Shown in pieces: positions 34,993 through 44,800 of a stretch of DNA of 64,000 nucleotides. A program made the position numbers and the translations under genes. Each line of letters opens with the position of its first letter. The first letter of the stretch is position 1. The notes beneath the pieces were generated by a model, which saw only the letters and a program-made list of their open reading frames with translations, was not told the origin of the DNA and did no database searches. This DNA is from Magnetovibrio blakemorei. Its GTDB lineage: Bacteria; Pseudomonadota; Alphaproteobacteria; Rhodospirillales; Magnetovibrionaceae. Where the stretch lies: contig NZ_MCGG01000025.1 of assembly GCF_001746755.1 (NCBI RefSeq), positions 79,227 to 143,226 of the forward strand. Direction: 5' to 3'.

Positions 34993-35049
34993 CTGCCCCC
35001 ATCACCCAGTTTTATACCAGATTGGTATGAAACTGGGTGATGGGGGCAG
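34993..35049. repeat. near-perfect 27-bp inverted repeat
   Basis: Arms of 27 bases at 34993-35019 and 35023-35049 are complementary except for one position, around a three-base loop (GAT). The outer part reads CTGCCCCCATCACCCAG. It ends four bases from the stop codon of the minus-strand receiver-protein gene. There is no T run, so it is not a standard terminator, but it may still stop transcription or stabilise the mRNA. Confidence 0.9.
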
Positions 35050-35052
35050 CTT

Positions 35053-36504
35053 TCACTTTTTGGCATTCATGTTCAGCGTTTGGTATTCGGCGGGCGTCAG
35101 GGGACGACAAGGGTCATTGATAAAGTGAATTTTCAAGAGATCCGGCCCATGGGCTAAGGTCACCGCCGTCACGATATTGCCTTGCAGGACGGCGTTGATG
35201 TGTTGTGCCAGGGGGGCTCCAAGGGCTTTGAGTTCCGTTGGTACAGAAGCATCGTCGGTATCGGGAACGCGGGACAGGGCGGTGTTGATCATATCCATTA
35301 AAGTGGGGGCCCGGTCACAAAGTGTGGCCATGTCGTCGTAGGACGTTACGCTCAACAACGGAACCAGACGCACAGATTGACGGCCCGGCGTATAGGGCGT
35401 TGGCAACCATTGCAGTGCCGCTAGGGCCAAGGTGGGTCGCGTATCGGGCCCGGCATCTGCGGGCGGTGTAAATTTTTGCTCGGGTGGTTTCCATTCGTCG
35501 GCCTTAGACGCCGGAGCCGCAGAAGGGGTCTTGGCATCGGGACGCGGTTTGTTGAGGTCGACCGGAGACATCCGAGCTGCTTCGGAGCGCGTGACCTGTT
35601 GCTTCGTCACTTTAGCCTTGTCCGCCTTCAGCTCTGCGGTCGTGATTTTGTCCTCACCGGCAAAGGCAAAAAAGAGTCCGACCAACAGTGTCACAACGAT
35701 ACCGCCGCCAGCCACGGCGTAGGGCAAAATTGATGTCCTGGGCTTCACATCCGGCACGGCCAAGCGCATGGCTTTGCGCTGTTCAAATCGCTCCAACTTT
35801 TGCGCCGTGTTAAAGCGGGCGTCATCGGCCTTAAATTGAATTTTGATTTCGTTCAGCAGAGAGACGATTGCCGCAAGTGTTTCTTTTGCATTGGTGGAGG
35901 TGCCGCGACCGATAATGTCTTTGAGGCGTTCGCGGTATTTGTCGGTATCAATTTGCGTGTGGGTGTTTGTAAGCAGATGATCGAGCATGTTGAATGCGGA
36001 GATCTTCAAAATATCAAATGACTCTGCAGTGGAAATCCACGCGATGAGACCATTGACGGGCGCGTCAAACACCTCGTCCCAATCGGTTGTTTGATTGGCG
36101 GTTTTCGGCCAATCGGGCTCACCCATTTCAGCCCCGCTGAGCCCTAAGTCTTTCAATATGGCATCGAGCTGGTCGCCTTTAATGGGTTTGGCAAGGCCGG
36201 CGCGGGCGCCGACTTTGACGGCGGCCTTGATGGCATCCTTTGGCCCCAAGCTATCCCATCCGCCCGACATGGCAATCACGGGAACGTCGGGGGCTTTTGT
36301 TTTGAGAAACTGAATGCCGTCTATACCACCAATACCCGGCATAAAGATATCGGTCACGATGAGATCAACGTGCAGGGCTTCAAGCTCTTTTAAGGCGTCT
36401 TCCATATTGTGGCAGACCACCGGCAACCATTTGCGATAGCCAAAGGTCTTGGCCACCAAGCCGCCGTAAAATACATCGTCATCAACAATCAGGACGCGCC
36501 GCAT
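35053..36504 (-). CDS. membrane-anchored receiver-domain protein
   Basis: About 483 residues from the ATG at 36504 (an ATG at 36519 adds five). A receiver domain (about 1-120) has the acidic pocket VDDD, the phospho-acceptor in IVTDIFMP (Asp52), a Ser at the usual Thr position in VIAMSGG, and the Lys in LAKPI. A helical region follows, then one membrane helix (about 259-282), a Pro/Ala-rich linker and a C-terminal domain of about 110 residues that should be periplasmic and looks faintly FliL-like. A receiver joined to a periplasmic domain is unusual. It lies divergent to the hybrid kinase gene. Confidence 0.8.
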   Translation of the reverse strand: MRRVLIVDDDVFYGGLVAKTFGYRKWLPVVCHNMEDALKELEALHVDLIVTDIFMPGIGGIDGIQFLKTKAPDVPVIAMSGGWDSLGPKDAIKAAVKVGARAGLAKPIKGDQLDAILKDLGLSGAEMGEPDWPKTANQTTDWDEVFDAPVNGLIAWISTAESFDILKISAFNMLDHLLTNTHTQIDTDKYRERLKDIIGRGTSTNAKETLAAIVSLLNEIKIQFKADDARFNTAQKLERFEQRKAMRLAVPDVKPRTSILPYAVAGGGIVVTLLVGLFFAFAGEDKITTAELKADKAKVTKQQVTRSEAARMSPVDLNKPRPDAKTPSAAPASKADEWKPPEQKFTPPADAGPDTRPTLALAALQWLPTPYTPGRQSVRLVPLLSVTSYDDMATLCDRAPTLMDMINTALSRVPDTDDASVPTELKALGAPLAQHINAVLQGNIVTAVTLAHGPDLLKIHFINDPCRPLTPAEYQTLNMNAKK

Positions 36505-36657
36505 GTTATAAATCCACATCTAGGGTCAGCGATTGTTGACTGTAGCACCATTGTTCGCGCGGAATGAACCGACTTGTTCTGGGAAACTATTGTCTTGATG
36601 TTCTTCGCTAAAAACGCCTAAATCAAATTGGTTCACCATCCAGCAACGGAACAGTCA

Positions 36658-38826
36658 ATGTCCAAAGACGATGCCCTTTTTAAGGCCGAAAATGCCCTTT
36701 TGGCGGAGGCGGAAGAGGCCGTCGCCGATCGCCGCGACTGGCCGGATGAGGCGGTTCAGTCCTATGACAATTTGCTGCGCGGCTATCAAAAGCTGTTTAA
36801 GCAAACCCAGCGCCTGATGCGTCTGAGTGACCGTAGCGAAGCCGAACTCACCCAGTTGAACAAATCCCTCGAAGCGCAAGCCGAAGAATTGCGTGCCGCG
36901 CGTGAGCAAGCCGAAGCCGCAACCAAAGCCAAGGCCACGTTTCTGGCCACCATGAGCCATGAAATCCGCACCCCCATGAACGGCATTGTCGGGATGATCG
37001 ATTTGCTGGCTTACACGTCGCTTGATGAAGAACAGCGGCCCATGGCGCAAACCATCCGCAATTCAGCCTTTGCATTGCTCACCATCATCAACGACATTTT
37101 GGATTTTTCCAAGATCGAGGCTGGAAAACTGGATCTGGAAACCATTCCGTTTAACATTCGCGACGTCGTTGAAGGATCTGCCGAAACGGTGATGGTCAAT
37201 GCGCAGGGCAAAAATATTCGACTGCAGGCCTTTGTCGATCCCGCCATCCCCACATCGGTTTTGGGCGACCCTGCCCGTTTGCGTCAGGTTCTCATCAATC
37301 TAAGCGGAAACGCGATCAAGTTTTCGGAAGAAGGGTCTCAGGTCGTCATCCGTGCAGACCTCATGAAAACGTCTTCCGGCGTGGCGGAAGTGATTTTTAA
37401 AGTTACGGATCAAGGCATCGGCATGAGCGCGGAGGCCGTCGCAAAACTGTTTCAGCCTTTTACCCAAGCCGATAGTTCCACCACCCGGCGTTTTGGCGGA
37501 ACGGGGTTGGGATTGTCCATCAGTAAAAATCTGGTCGATTTGATGGGCGGAGACATTGGCGTCGAAAGCCAGCCCAGCGAAGGCAGCACTTTTCATGCCT
37601 GCATCGACTTTCCCCTCGATACCAATGCCAAAGACGTGCTCTCTACGGTTGGGCTCAACAATCTGCGGGTTTTGCTGGCGACGGGCGATGATGCAGAACG
37701 CGCTGCACTGGAAACGTACATCGAATATTGGGGGGGATTTCCCTTGCCCATTGAAACGCCTTCCGCCGGGGCAAGTGACGTGACGGTTTTGGTAGATGGC
37801 TGGAACGGTCAGTCCGCCATTGAGGCGGCAAAATCGATCCTGGGCCCCAAAGTGTTGCTGGTCGACAATCCCAGCCTCGGCGGTGCGTTCAAAGACGACA
37901 AACAGGTTGTTGTTCTGCGCCGCGCCCCATTGATACGGGCACGGTTCCTTAATGCCATTGCCGGGTTGTGTGGACGGGCGGATGTGGAACTCACCCAGGC
38001 CGATGATTTGCCCGCGGCACTGACCGGGCGGGTGCCGACCTTGGAAGAGGCCGAACAGGCGGGCTCGCTGATTTTGGTGGCCGATGACGCCCCCACCAAC
38101 AGAGATGTCATTTTGCGCCAGTTGAAAACGCTGGGCTATGCTGCCGAAGCCGTGGAGGATGGTGTTCAGGCCTTGGCGGCGCTGGAGAAAAAGTCATACG
38201 GGCTATTTTTAACCGATTGTCATATGCCCAACATGGATGGGTTTGAGCTGACTCGGCTTTTGCGCGAACGCAAATTTACGGCACCCAACGGTGATCCATT
38301 ACCCATCATTGCGGTTACGGCCAGTGCCATGAGCGAAGAAACGGACCATTGTCTTGCTGTCGGCATGGATGACGTTCTGACCAAGCCGTTGGAAATGAAA
38401 AAACTGCATGCAGCTTTGTTGGATTGGTTGCCCGCGCCCGAACAAAACACGCTACAGGATGTTGTGTTAGATATTTCACCATCACCATCACCAACCGGGA
38501 CCCCGGTTGACCCATCGGTGCTCAAGGGCATGTTTGGCGATGACGAAGAAACCTTTTGGGAAATCTTGGGCGATTTTGCCGGACCCGCGTTGGATATCCA
38601 GGGCGAGATCGATACGGCCTATGGTGCCCACGATCCGGTAGGTATTAAGGATGCCGCCCATAAGCTGAAATCGTCCGCCCGCGCCATCGGTGCGATGGCC
38701 TTGGGCGATGTGGCCCTAGCCTTGGAAAGCGCCGGAAAGTCCGAAAACTGGGCAGAAGTCGAAGCCCATTACCCCAACTTGGCGCCAAACCTCAAAGACG
38801 TCATAGACTATATCCAAAAGGTATGA
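36658..38826 (+). CDS. hybrid histidine kinase with receiver and Hpt domains
   Basis: 722 residues from the ATG at 36658; an upstream TTG is less likely. Parts: an N-terminal helical module ([25 protein letters not shown]), coiled coil, HisKA (phospho-His101 in [10 protein letters not shown]), HATPase (about 205-320, [13 protein letters not shown]), a degenerate receiver-like segment, a true receiver (about 465-590, [13 protein letters not shown]) and a C-terminal Hpt ([15 protein letters not shown]). No membrane helix, so cytoplasmic. It can run a full phosphorelay internally and pass phosphate to the CheY-like protein encoded 50 bases downstream. The N-terminal module recurs in the cyclase at 39732-40757. 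Confidence 0.93.
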   Translation: MSKDDALFKAENALLAEAEEAVADRRDWPDEAVQSYDNLLRGYQKLFKQTQRLMRLSDRSEAELTQLNKSLEAQAEELRAAREQAEAATKAKATFLATMSHEIRTPMNGIVGMIDLLAYTSLDEEQRPMAQTIRNSAFALLTIINDILDFSKIEAGKLDLETIPFNIRDVVEGSAETVMVNAQGKNIRLQAFVDPAIPTSVLGDPARLRQVLINLSGNAIKFSEEGSQVVIRADLMKTSSGVAEVIFKVTDQGIGMSAEAVAKLFQPFTQADSSTTRRFGGTGLGLSISKNLVDLMGGDIGVESQPSEGSTFHACIDFPLDTNAKDVLSTVGLNNLRVLLATGDDAERAALETYIEYWGGFPLPIETPSAGASDVTVLVDGWNGQSAIEAAKSILGPKVLLVDNPSLGGAFKDDKQVVVLRRAPLIRARFLNAIAGLCGRADVELTQADDLPAALTGRVPTLEEAEQAGSLILVADDAPTNRDVILRQLKTLGYAAEAVEDGVQALAALEKKSYGLFLTDCHMPNMDGFELTRLLRERKFTAPNGDPLPIIAVTASAMSEETDHCLAVGMDDVLTKPLEMKKLHAALLDWLPAPEQNTLQDVVLDISPSPSPTGTPVDPSVLKGMFGDDEETFWEILGDFAGPALDIQGEIDTAYGAHDPVGIKDAAHKLKSSARAIGAMALGDVALALESAGKSENWAEVEAHYPNLAPNLKDVIDYIQKV

Positions 38827-38876
38827 TGAACTGACACTCATGGTGGCGTTCATGGCCCACAAAAGGGGAGAAAAAT

Positions 38877-39296
38877 ATGGCGGAAATTGTTTGGAAAGAC
38901 ATCAAAGTCCTCCTCATCGATGATGAGGTTTTTATGCAAAAGCTCATCCAACGGCTTCTGAACGACTTGGGCGTGACCACGGTATATCGGGCCAGCAACG
39001 GTGCCGAGGGGCTGGAAACGCTGAAAAAAATTCCGTCTCCGCCCAATGTCATCATTTGCGATCTCAATATGCCGGTGATGAACGGCTTGATGTTCACATC
39101 GAAGTTGCGCGCTGATCCCAACCCGGCAATCAATACCATTCCGGTGGTCGTGTTGACAGGTCATTCCGATGCGGAAATCGTGGAGGCCGCACTTAAAATC
39201 GGCATTGATGGGTATATCGTCAAACCGGTTTCGCATGAGACTTTGTCAAAGCGTCTCACACATGCTCTCAAAACCGCAACGGACAAATCGTCATGA
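38877..39296 (+). CDS. single-domain response regulator (CheY-like)
   Basis: 139 residues, one receiver domain only: LLIDDE, phospho-acceptor in IICDLNMP, Thr in VVVLTGH and Lys in YIVKPV. A good AAGGGGAG ribosome binding site precedes the ATG. It lies behind the hybrid kinase, probably in its operon, and overlaps the convergent receiver gene by six bases. Likely the phosphorelay target or shuttle. Confidence 0.93.
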   Translation: MAEIVWKDIKVLLIDDEVFMQKLIQRLLNDLGVTTVYRASNGAEGLETLKKIPSPPNVIICDLNMPVMNGLMFTSKLRADPNPAINTIPVVVLTGHSDAEIVEAALKIGIDGYIVKPVSHETLSKRLTHALKTATDKSS

Positions 39297-39698
39297 GGTT
39301 TCTTTTAGGGCTTTGCTGATCAGGGGCGACAAGGTTTCGGCCTGGGGCGGTTTGACAACAAAGCCGTTGATTTTGTGGGTGCGCGCCTTTTGCGCATTTG
39401 CGTCGGTGTCGTTTCCCGTCAGCATCAAAATCGGCAAGCCCTTAAAACGCTCCACCGCACCGTAGCGAACCCGCCGGGCAAAGCTCCACCCATCAATTTC
39501 GGGCATGGAAATGTCGGTGATGATCAAACCGATGGTGTGCTCGGTCTCGGCCATCAGGGCGAGGGCTTTTTCACCGTCTTCGGCTTCCAGGATTTGCACA
39601 ACGCCAAGCTGTTCCAGAACGCGGGTGAGGATATGACGGGCAAAAACGTCATCATCAACGATCAAAACGCAAAGGGAAGAAAACGAAGTTGGTGACAT
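39291..39698 (-). CDS. single-domain response regulator (CheY-like)
   Basis: 135 residues: acidic pocket IVDDD, phospho-acceptor in IITDISMP, Thr in ILMLTGN and Lys in FVVKPP. It is the last gene of the minus-strand set SiaB, SiaC, cyclase, receiver, 33 bases after the cyclase. It converges on, and overlaps at the stop with, the other CheY-like gene. It may connect the hybrid kinase to the cyclase module. Confidence 0.92.
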   Translation of the reverse strand: MSPTSFSSLCVLIVDDDVFARHILTRVLEQLGVVQILEAEDGEKALALMAETEHTIGLIITDISMPEIDGWSFARRVRYGAVERFKGLPILMLTGNDTDANAQKARTHKINGFVVKPPQAETLSPLISKALKETS

Positions 39699-39731
39699 CT
39701 GAAGTCTCCGGCGGGGGCGTATGGATTGGGT

Positions 39732-40757
39732 TTACGATTTCAAAATCTTGATCGCCGCTTCCAATTCGGCAATGGCTTTGTGACGCTGTTGATTGGTGGT
39801 CAGTTTTTCCCGGTCCATCATCAACAGCAACCCGTCTTGATCTTTGTGGATGAAGCGCCCGGGTTCCATATCATCATAGATGCCAATCACACGATAAGGT
39901 CGCACGTCGCGTTGAATGCCTTTGACGCGGGTGGGTTCCAACTCTTCGGCGGCGACAATTTCACGCACCAGCGCATAGGTTTCATAAGACATCAAGATGC
40001 CGCCGGGATCGGCTTTGCTTTCCAGGCGCGCGGCCAAGTTCACTTCGCCGCCGATAATGGTGTAGTCCATGCGTTCATCACTGCCAAAGTTGCCCACGTT
40101 GCAAAACCCGGTGTTGATGCCGATGCGCATTTCAAACGGCTTTTCATAGCCCTTGTCGCGCCAGATTTCTTGCAATCCCTTCATCCGCCGCTGCATGGCA
40201 ATGGACATGCGCACACACGCCTGAGCATCTTGCTTAACGCCCAATGTTTCCGGATCGCCAAAAAAGATGACAATGGCATCGCCGATGAACTTGTCGATGG
40301 TAGCGCCATATTCCAGCGCAATTTTCGACATTTCGGAAAAGTATTTGTTGAGCAGATAGGTCAAATCTTCGGCTTGAAGATTTTCGGTGGTGCTGGTGAA
40401 GTCCTTGATGTCGGAAAAGAAAACGGTCAGCTTTTTGCGCTTCGTTTCCAAAGAGACCTCGCGGTCCCCTTCAAAAATAGAGCGGTAAATCTGTGGCGAA
40501 AGATACTTGGAAAGCTTTTTCGAAAGGCCTTCCAACATCTGGTTTTTCTGGTCCATTTCAGAGGCCAATTTGTTGAGTTCCGCTTCGTTGCGGTCACTCA
40601 AACTCACCAGTCTCTTGGTGGACTTGAACTGCTTTTCATAAGCCTTCAGAAGCTTCTCGTAATGGGCTTGCATATCCTTGGGCAAGGCATTTGTTTCGAG
40701 CAAGGCATGCCCTTCGGCGATGGTTTTTTCCTCGCGTTTAAAAAGGTCAAAACTCAT
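39732..40757 (-). CDS. class III adenylate/guanylate cyclase
   Basis: 341 residues. An N-terminal helical module (YEKLLKAYEKQFKSTKRLVSLSDRNEAEL) is shared with the hybrid kinase. A linker with LSKYLSPQI leads into the catalytic domain (about 108-275). Metal aspartates are Asp116 (FFSDIKDF) and Asp160 (FIGDAI); Lys156 and Thr233 (DYTIIGGEVN) make the K/T pair expected of class IIIb adenylyl cyclases; Asn240 and Arg244 are the transition-state residues. It is therefore predicted active, more likely making cAMP than cGMP. Its start overlaps the siaC stop by four bases. Confidence 0.93.
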   Translation of the reverse strand: MSFDLFKREEKTIAEGHALLETNALPKDMQAHYEKLLKAYEKQFKSTKRLVSLSDRNEAELNKLASEMDQKNQMLEGLSKKLSKYLSPQIYRSIFEGDREVSLETKRKKLTVFFSDIKDFTSTTENLQAEDLTYLLNKYFSEMSKIALEYGATIDKFIGDAIVIFFGDPETLGVKQDAQACVRMSIAMQRRMKGLQEIWRDKGYEKPFEMRIGINTGFCNVGNFGSDERMDYTIIGGEVNLAARLESKADPGGILMSYETYALVREIVAAEELEPTRVKGIQRDVRPYRVIGIYDDMEPGRFIHKDQDGLLLMMDREKLTTNQQRHKAIAELEAAIKILKS

Positions 40758-41143
40758 TTCTTCGCGTATGCCTTCATTTCAAACTTGGCGTGTTCTAAGT
40801 CTTCGCCAAATTCCTCACCCAGTTCTTCCATGTTGTCGTCGTCTTCTTCATACGACCAGATGATGGATACGTCATTTCCGTTTTCAGCGGCTTCATCCAA
40901 GGTGTCGAACAGTCCCATCAGAACCTTGGCGGTGCTGCTGTTGAAATAAATCAAATCAAACGTAAAGGTTACACTTGCGCCGTTTAGACCGCTTAAGTGT
41001 TCTTCCAAAGCCCCAATGACGGGACCAAAAAAGGTGGATACGTCTTCGGGATACGATTCACCCTTTAGGGCAAACGTATTTGAACCAAAATCAAAATGGA
41101 TTTCCGGGGAACGTTCGGTGGCTTCGATATTGATATTTTCCAT
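40754..41143 (-). CDS. siaC: SiaC family regulatory phosphoprotein (DUF1987)
   Basis: 129 residues from the ATG at 41143, with an AAGAGAG site upstream. It shows DUF1987 features: TERSPEIHFDF at the start, DLIYFNSSTAKVLMGLFDTLDEA in the middle (candidate phospho-sites Ser69, Ser70 and Thr71) and an acidic C-terminal end. In Pseudomonas SiaC is phosphorylated by SiaB, dephosphorylated by SiaA and, when unphosphorylated, activates the diguanylate cyclase SiaD. Here it sits between siaB and a class III cyclase, overlapping the latter. Confidence 0.9.
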   Translation of the reverse strand: MENINIEATERSPEIHFDFGSNTFALKGESYPEDVSTFFGPVIGALEEHLSGLNGASVTFTFDLIYFNSSTAKVLMGLFDTLDEAAENGNDVSIIWSYEEDDDNMEELGEEFGEDLEHAKFEMKAYAKK

Positions 41144-41153
41144 AGTGTCTCTC

Positions 41154-41777
41154 TTAAACATGAGCCTTCAAGCAGAAAAAGGAGTGTGTGTCGTCAAGGT
41201 CCATAAAGTGGAAATCGAAACCACGCTTCGCTTGACGAGCAATGTCGATAAAGCCCACGCCTGCACCTTTGCTGCCCACGGGCGTCTCGCCCTTTAGGGT
41301 CATTTTATACAACTTCATCAGATCTTCGCGATCCAATCCTTTGATATGTTCCAATTGCTCGGTGAGGCGCACGACATCGTGTTTACGAATTTTGTTCGCA
41401 CAAGAGACATAAAAGTCATCGTTGTCCGCGCCAACGAGCAAGAGACCAAAGCGCAACTCGTCCTTTTGGTCATCATCAGTATTTAAGCCTTCTGCCGAAT
41501 AGCGAATGACGTTTTGCATTTGCTCGACAAAAATGGAGAACAGCCGACGACCGATGTTTCTGTCCGTATTGTCCAATTCCAGCTTTTTGCGGATGGAGTT
41601 GCCGATACCGGTCAGAATTTCTTCGGTCACATAGCCGCTGTAACAGAAAATAATGCCCTCATTTTCCAGTCGGCCTCTTAACTCGAACATATCTTTGGCG
41701 AGCATTAGGTCCACCTCCGTCCCAAAAGCTCCGATGAATTGTACCTTACACGTTATACGCTCTGAATTATTTTGCAA
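41154..41777 (-). CDS. siaB: SiaB family protein kinase (DUF6272)
   Basis: 207 residues with an ATPase-like fold of the SiaB type: IIFCYSGYVTEEILTGIG near the start, the N-box-like VEQMQNVIRYSAE, and GSKGAGVGFIDIARQA for the nucleotide-binding glycine loop. SiaB phosphorylates SiaC on a threonine. It is first in the operon siaB-siaC-cyclase-receiver, with ten bases between it and siaC. The divergent sensor gene at 41887 begins about 110 bases away, so the promoters face each other. Confidence 0.88.
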   Translation of the reverse strand: MQNNSERITCKVQFIGAFGTEVDLMLAKDMFELRGRLENEGIIFCYSGYVTEEILTGIGNSIRKKLELDNTDRNIGRRLFSIFVEQMQNVIRYSAEGLNTDDDQKDELRFGLLLVGADNDDFYVSCANKIRKHDVVRLTEQLEHIKGLDREDLMKLYKMTLKGETPVGSKGAGVGFIDIARQAKRGFDFHFMDLDDTHSFFCLKAHV

Positions 41778-41886
41778 TGAAATGGTCGCTCATTTGCGCG
41801 TGTTTTGGAATAAAAGTCTTACTTATGAGTATGGACTTATGCTAGCATTTTTATATGAGGCGATAAGCCGCGCGTGAGGGGACATC

Positions 41887-44800
41887 ATGCTTAAGTCGTT
41901 CTATAGGCTATCGTTTCTTGGGCTGCTCCTGTTGAGCTTGACTGTGCCATTCTATGGTATGTCCATGGCGGGGGAACCGCAACGGCCTCTGCGCATTGCG
42001 ATAACCGATAATTATGCCCCCTTCACCATTCTCGGGCCGGACAAACAGGCTTACGGCCTATTTGTGGATATGTGGAAGCTGTGGAGCGTCACCACAGGAA
42101 TTCCGGTCGAATTTCAAGCCAGTTCCTGGAGCGAGACCATTGAGGCCGTAAAAAACGGCACTGCAGATGTTCATTCCGGCCTGAACAAAACCAAACAGCG
42201 CGAAGCGTTCCTTGAGTTTTCAGACCCCATCCATGTTGGACGGAGTGCGCTGTATTTTCGCAGTGGTGATACCCAACCCATCCCTTTTGAAGATTTGGCT
42301 GGGGAAAAAGTGGGCGTAGTTGAGGGCACACTTCACGATCAATTTATTCAAGACAAATATCCAAACGTCATTCGGGTCCCCTTCGCAGGCAATGACAAAT
42401 TGGTCTCAGCCTTGTTGCGCAGTGAAGTGCGGGCCATTTTTGATGAAACCGTCGCCAACCAAGCGACTTTAGCGCGTCTTGGGCTGAGCGGTGTTTTCCA
42501 GCGTGGACATGAAACCATCCTGACGAACTTCGTTTATGTGGGTGTCGCCAAGGGCAACACGGCTCTGCTCGAAAAAATCAATGCCGGATTTAAGGCCATT
42601 GCGCGCGCCAAACTCAAGGCAGCGGAAAGCCGCTGGCTGGCGGACGATTTTGATCATTTTTATAAGGCTGAGTTAGGCGATTCAAGCAATGCACTGAACT
42701 CCACTCCTCAAGATGAAACATCCCAGAGCGTCGTGTTGAACGACAAAGAAAAGTTATGGTTACGTCAAAACCCCATATCGCGCATCGCGGTGATGAATAA
42801 CTGGCCCCCGTATGATTTCACGGATGAGGAAGGCCGCCATTATGGCATGCATTCGGATCTGCTGCGTTTGATCAACAAACATTTGGGCACCAATCTCATT
42901 GTCTTACCCTTTGATGCATGGCCTGAGGCTTACACCAAGGCCGCATCGGGTGAGGTGGATGGCATTTTGGGCCTGAGTTGGACCAAAGAGCGGGAAAAAA
43001 CGTTCTTGTTTTCCAGTGCTTATTATTATGAACCCGCCAGTGTGCTCATGCGGGTCGGGGACACCCCTATTAAGGAGTGGAAAGGGCTTAACGGCAAAAC
43101 CATATTGGTTCCCAAGAACACTTCAATCATCGATAAAATAAAAGCTGAGTTGCCCGACGCCATCGTCGTGGAAATGCTATCGAAAGACGATGCCCTGACG
43201 AGGCTTGCCAATGGAGAAGGCGATGCTTACGTCGCTTGGCTCAGCGCTTCGCCACAACGGCTTAAGGATTTGAAACTGGCCATCACAGCTAAAATTGATG
43301 ATCGCCAAGGTGAAGTTACGCTCGGCGTTCCGGTGAGTAAACCAGTGCTCGCGTCCATCGTGCAAAAGGGCATCAATTCGATCACGCAGTCGGAATGGGC
43401 AGCGCTGCGGGAACAATGGGTGCCCAAGGCCGCTGGGGACACCAATCTTGCCAATCTAACGAATGAAGAAATTCAATGGATTAAGGATCATAAAAACGTC
43501 ACCTTCGCCAACGAAATGGATTGGCCGCCGTTTGATTTTGTGGAACACGATATGCCAAAGGGCATAAGCATTGAACTGGTTGATCTGATTGCGCAAAAAA
43601 CCGGCATCAATGTGAAGTTTGTGAATGGATATTCTTGGGCCGAGTTGTTGGAACAGTTTAATAACGGTGATATTGACGTGCTTCCCGCGCTTTATTGGAC
43701 AGAAGAGCGTGCCAAGACGTTTGATTTCACCACACCCTATGCCGTTAATTCTTCCGTTCTGGTGGTTCACAATGACCATAAGAAATTAAATTCCTTTGCG
43801 GCCCTGAAGGGTCATAAGGTCGGTATTATTAAAGGCTTCGGTACCGCGGAACTGCTCAGTCAGCGTTATCCCGAAATCGAACTGGTTACGGTTACGAATG
43901 CTTTGGAGGGGCTTCAGAAGGTCTCGCTTGGCACAATCGATGCCTATTTTGACAGTATCGGCGTCATTTCCCACGTTCTCGACAACAATCTGGTGCCCGA
44001 TCTTGTTCTGTCGTTCAATCATGAAATGAAAAACAGCACCGAAACCCAACTGCATATGGCGACATTAAAATCCAACAAGCTTTTGCGCAATATTTTGCAA
44101 AAGGGTTTGGACGCGGTTTCACCAGAAGAAATGCGTACCATAAGAAATCGCTGGTTGCCGTTGGGCAGTTCCGAAAGCCGTAGCGTTAACGAGAGGGTTG
44201 TGTTTAGCAACGAAGAAAAGGCTTTTATCGCGGCGCATCCTAAGTTGAAACTGGGCGTTGATATGGCTTGGCCCCCCTTCGAATTTGTCGAAGACGGAAT
44301 TCACAAGGGTATTTCTGCGGATGTCGTGAAGAAGATTTCAGAATTTTCCGGAATTGAGTTTATTGCACAAACGGATTTGACCTGGGCCCAAGTTCTGGCC
44401 GGGACAAAAAGTGGCTCAATCGATATTATGCCGATGATGCAGCCGACGGCGGAACGCGAAGAGTTTCTTGACTTCACCAAGCCTTATGTCTCGTATCCCA
44501 TTGTCATCCTCACGCGGGACGACACCCCCTTCATTTCCAGTCTCGGCGCCATCGGCAGTCTCAAGACCGGCATGGTTTCGGGCTATTCCATCGAGACCAT
44601 GGTGAAAAAACACTACCAAGAAATTAAGCGGGTTCCGCAAACCGATCTTGAAAGCATGTTGAGGAACCTATCTTCGGGCAAGATCGATGTGGCGTTGTCT
44701 AATCTTGCGGTGGCGACCTATGCGATGAATAAGCTTAACCTCGTGAATTTGCGGGTGACGGCACCGACTGAATACAACAACGACCTGGCCATGGGCGTGC

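Larger units (their letters stand above)
34724..35052. other. intergenic left edge of putative island
   Basis: This 329-base gap between convergent genes holds the tRNA-Thr-derived repeat (34883-34930) and the large inverted repeat (34993-35049). No gene is supported in it. Confidence 0.7.
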
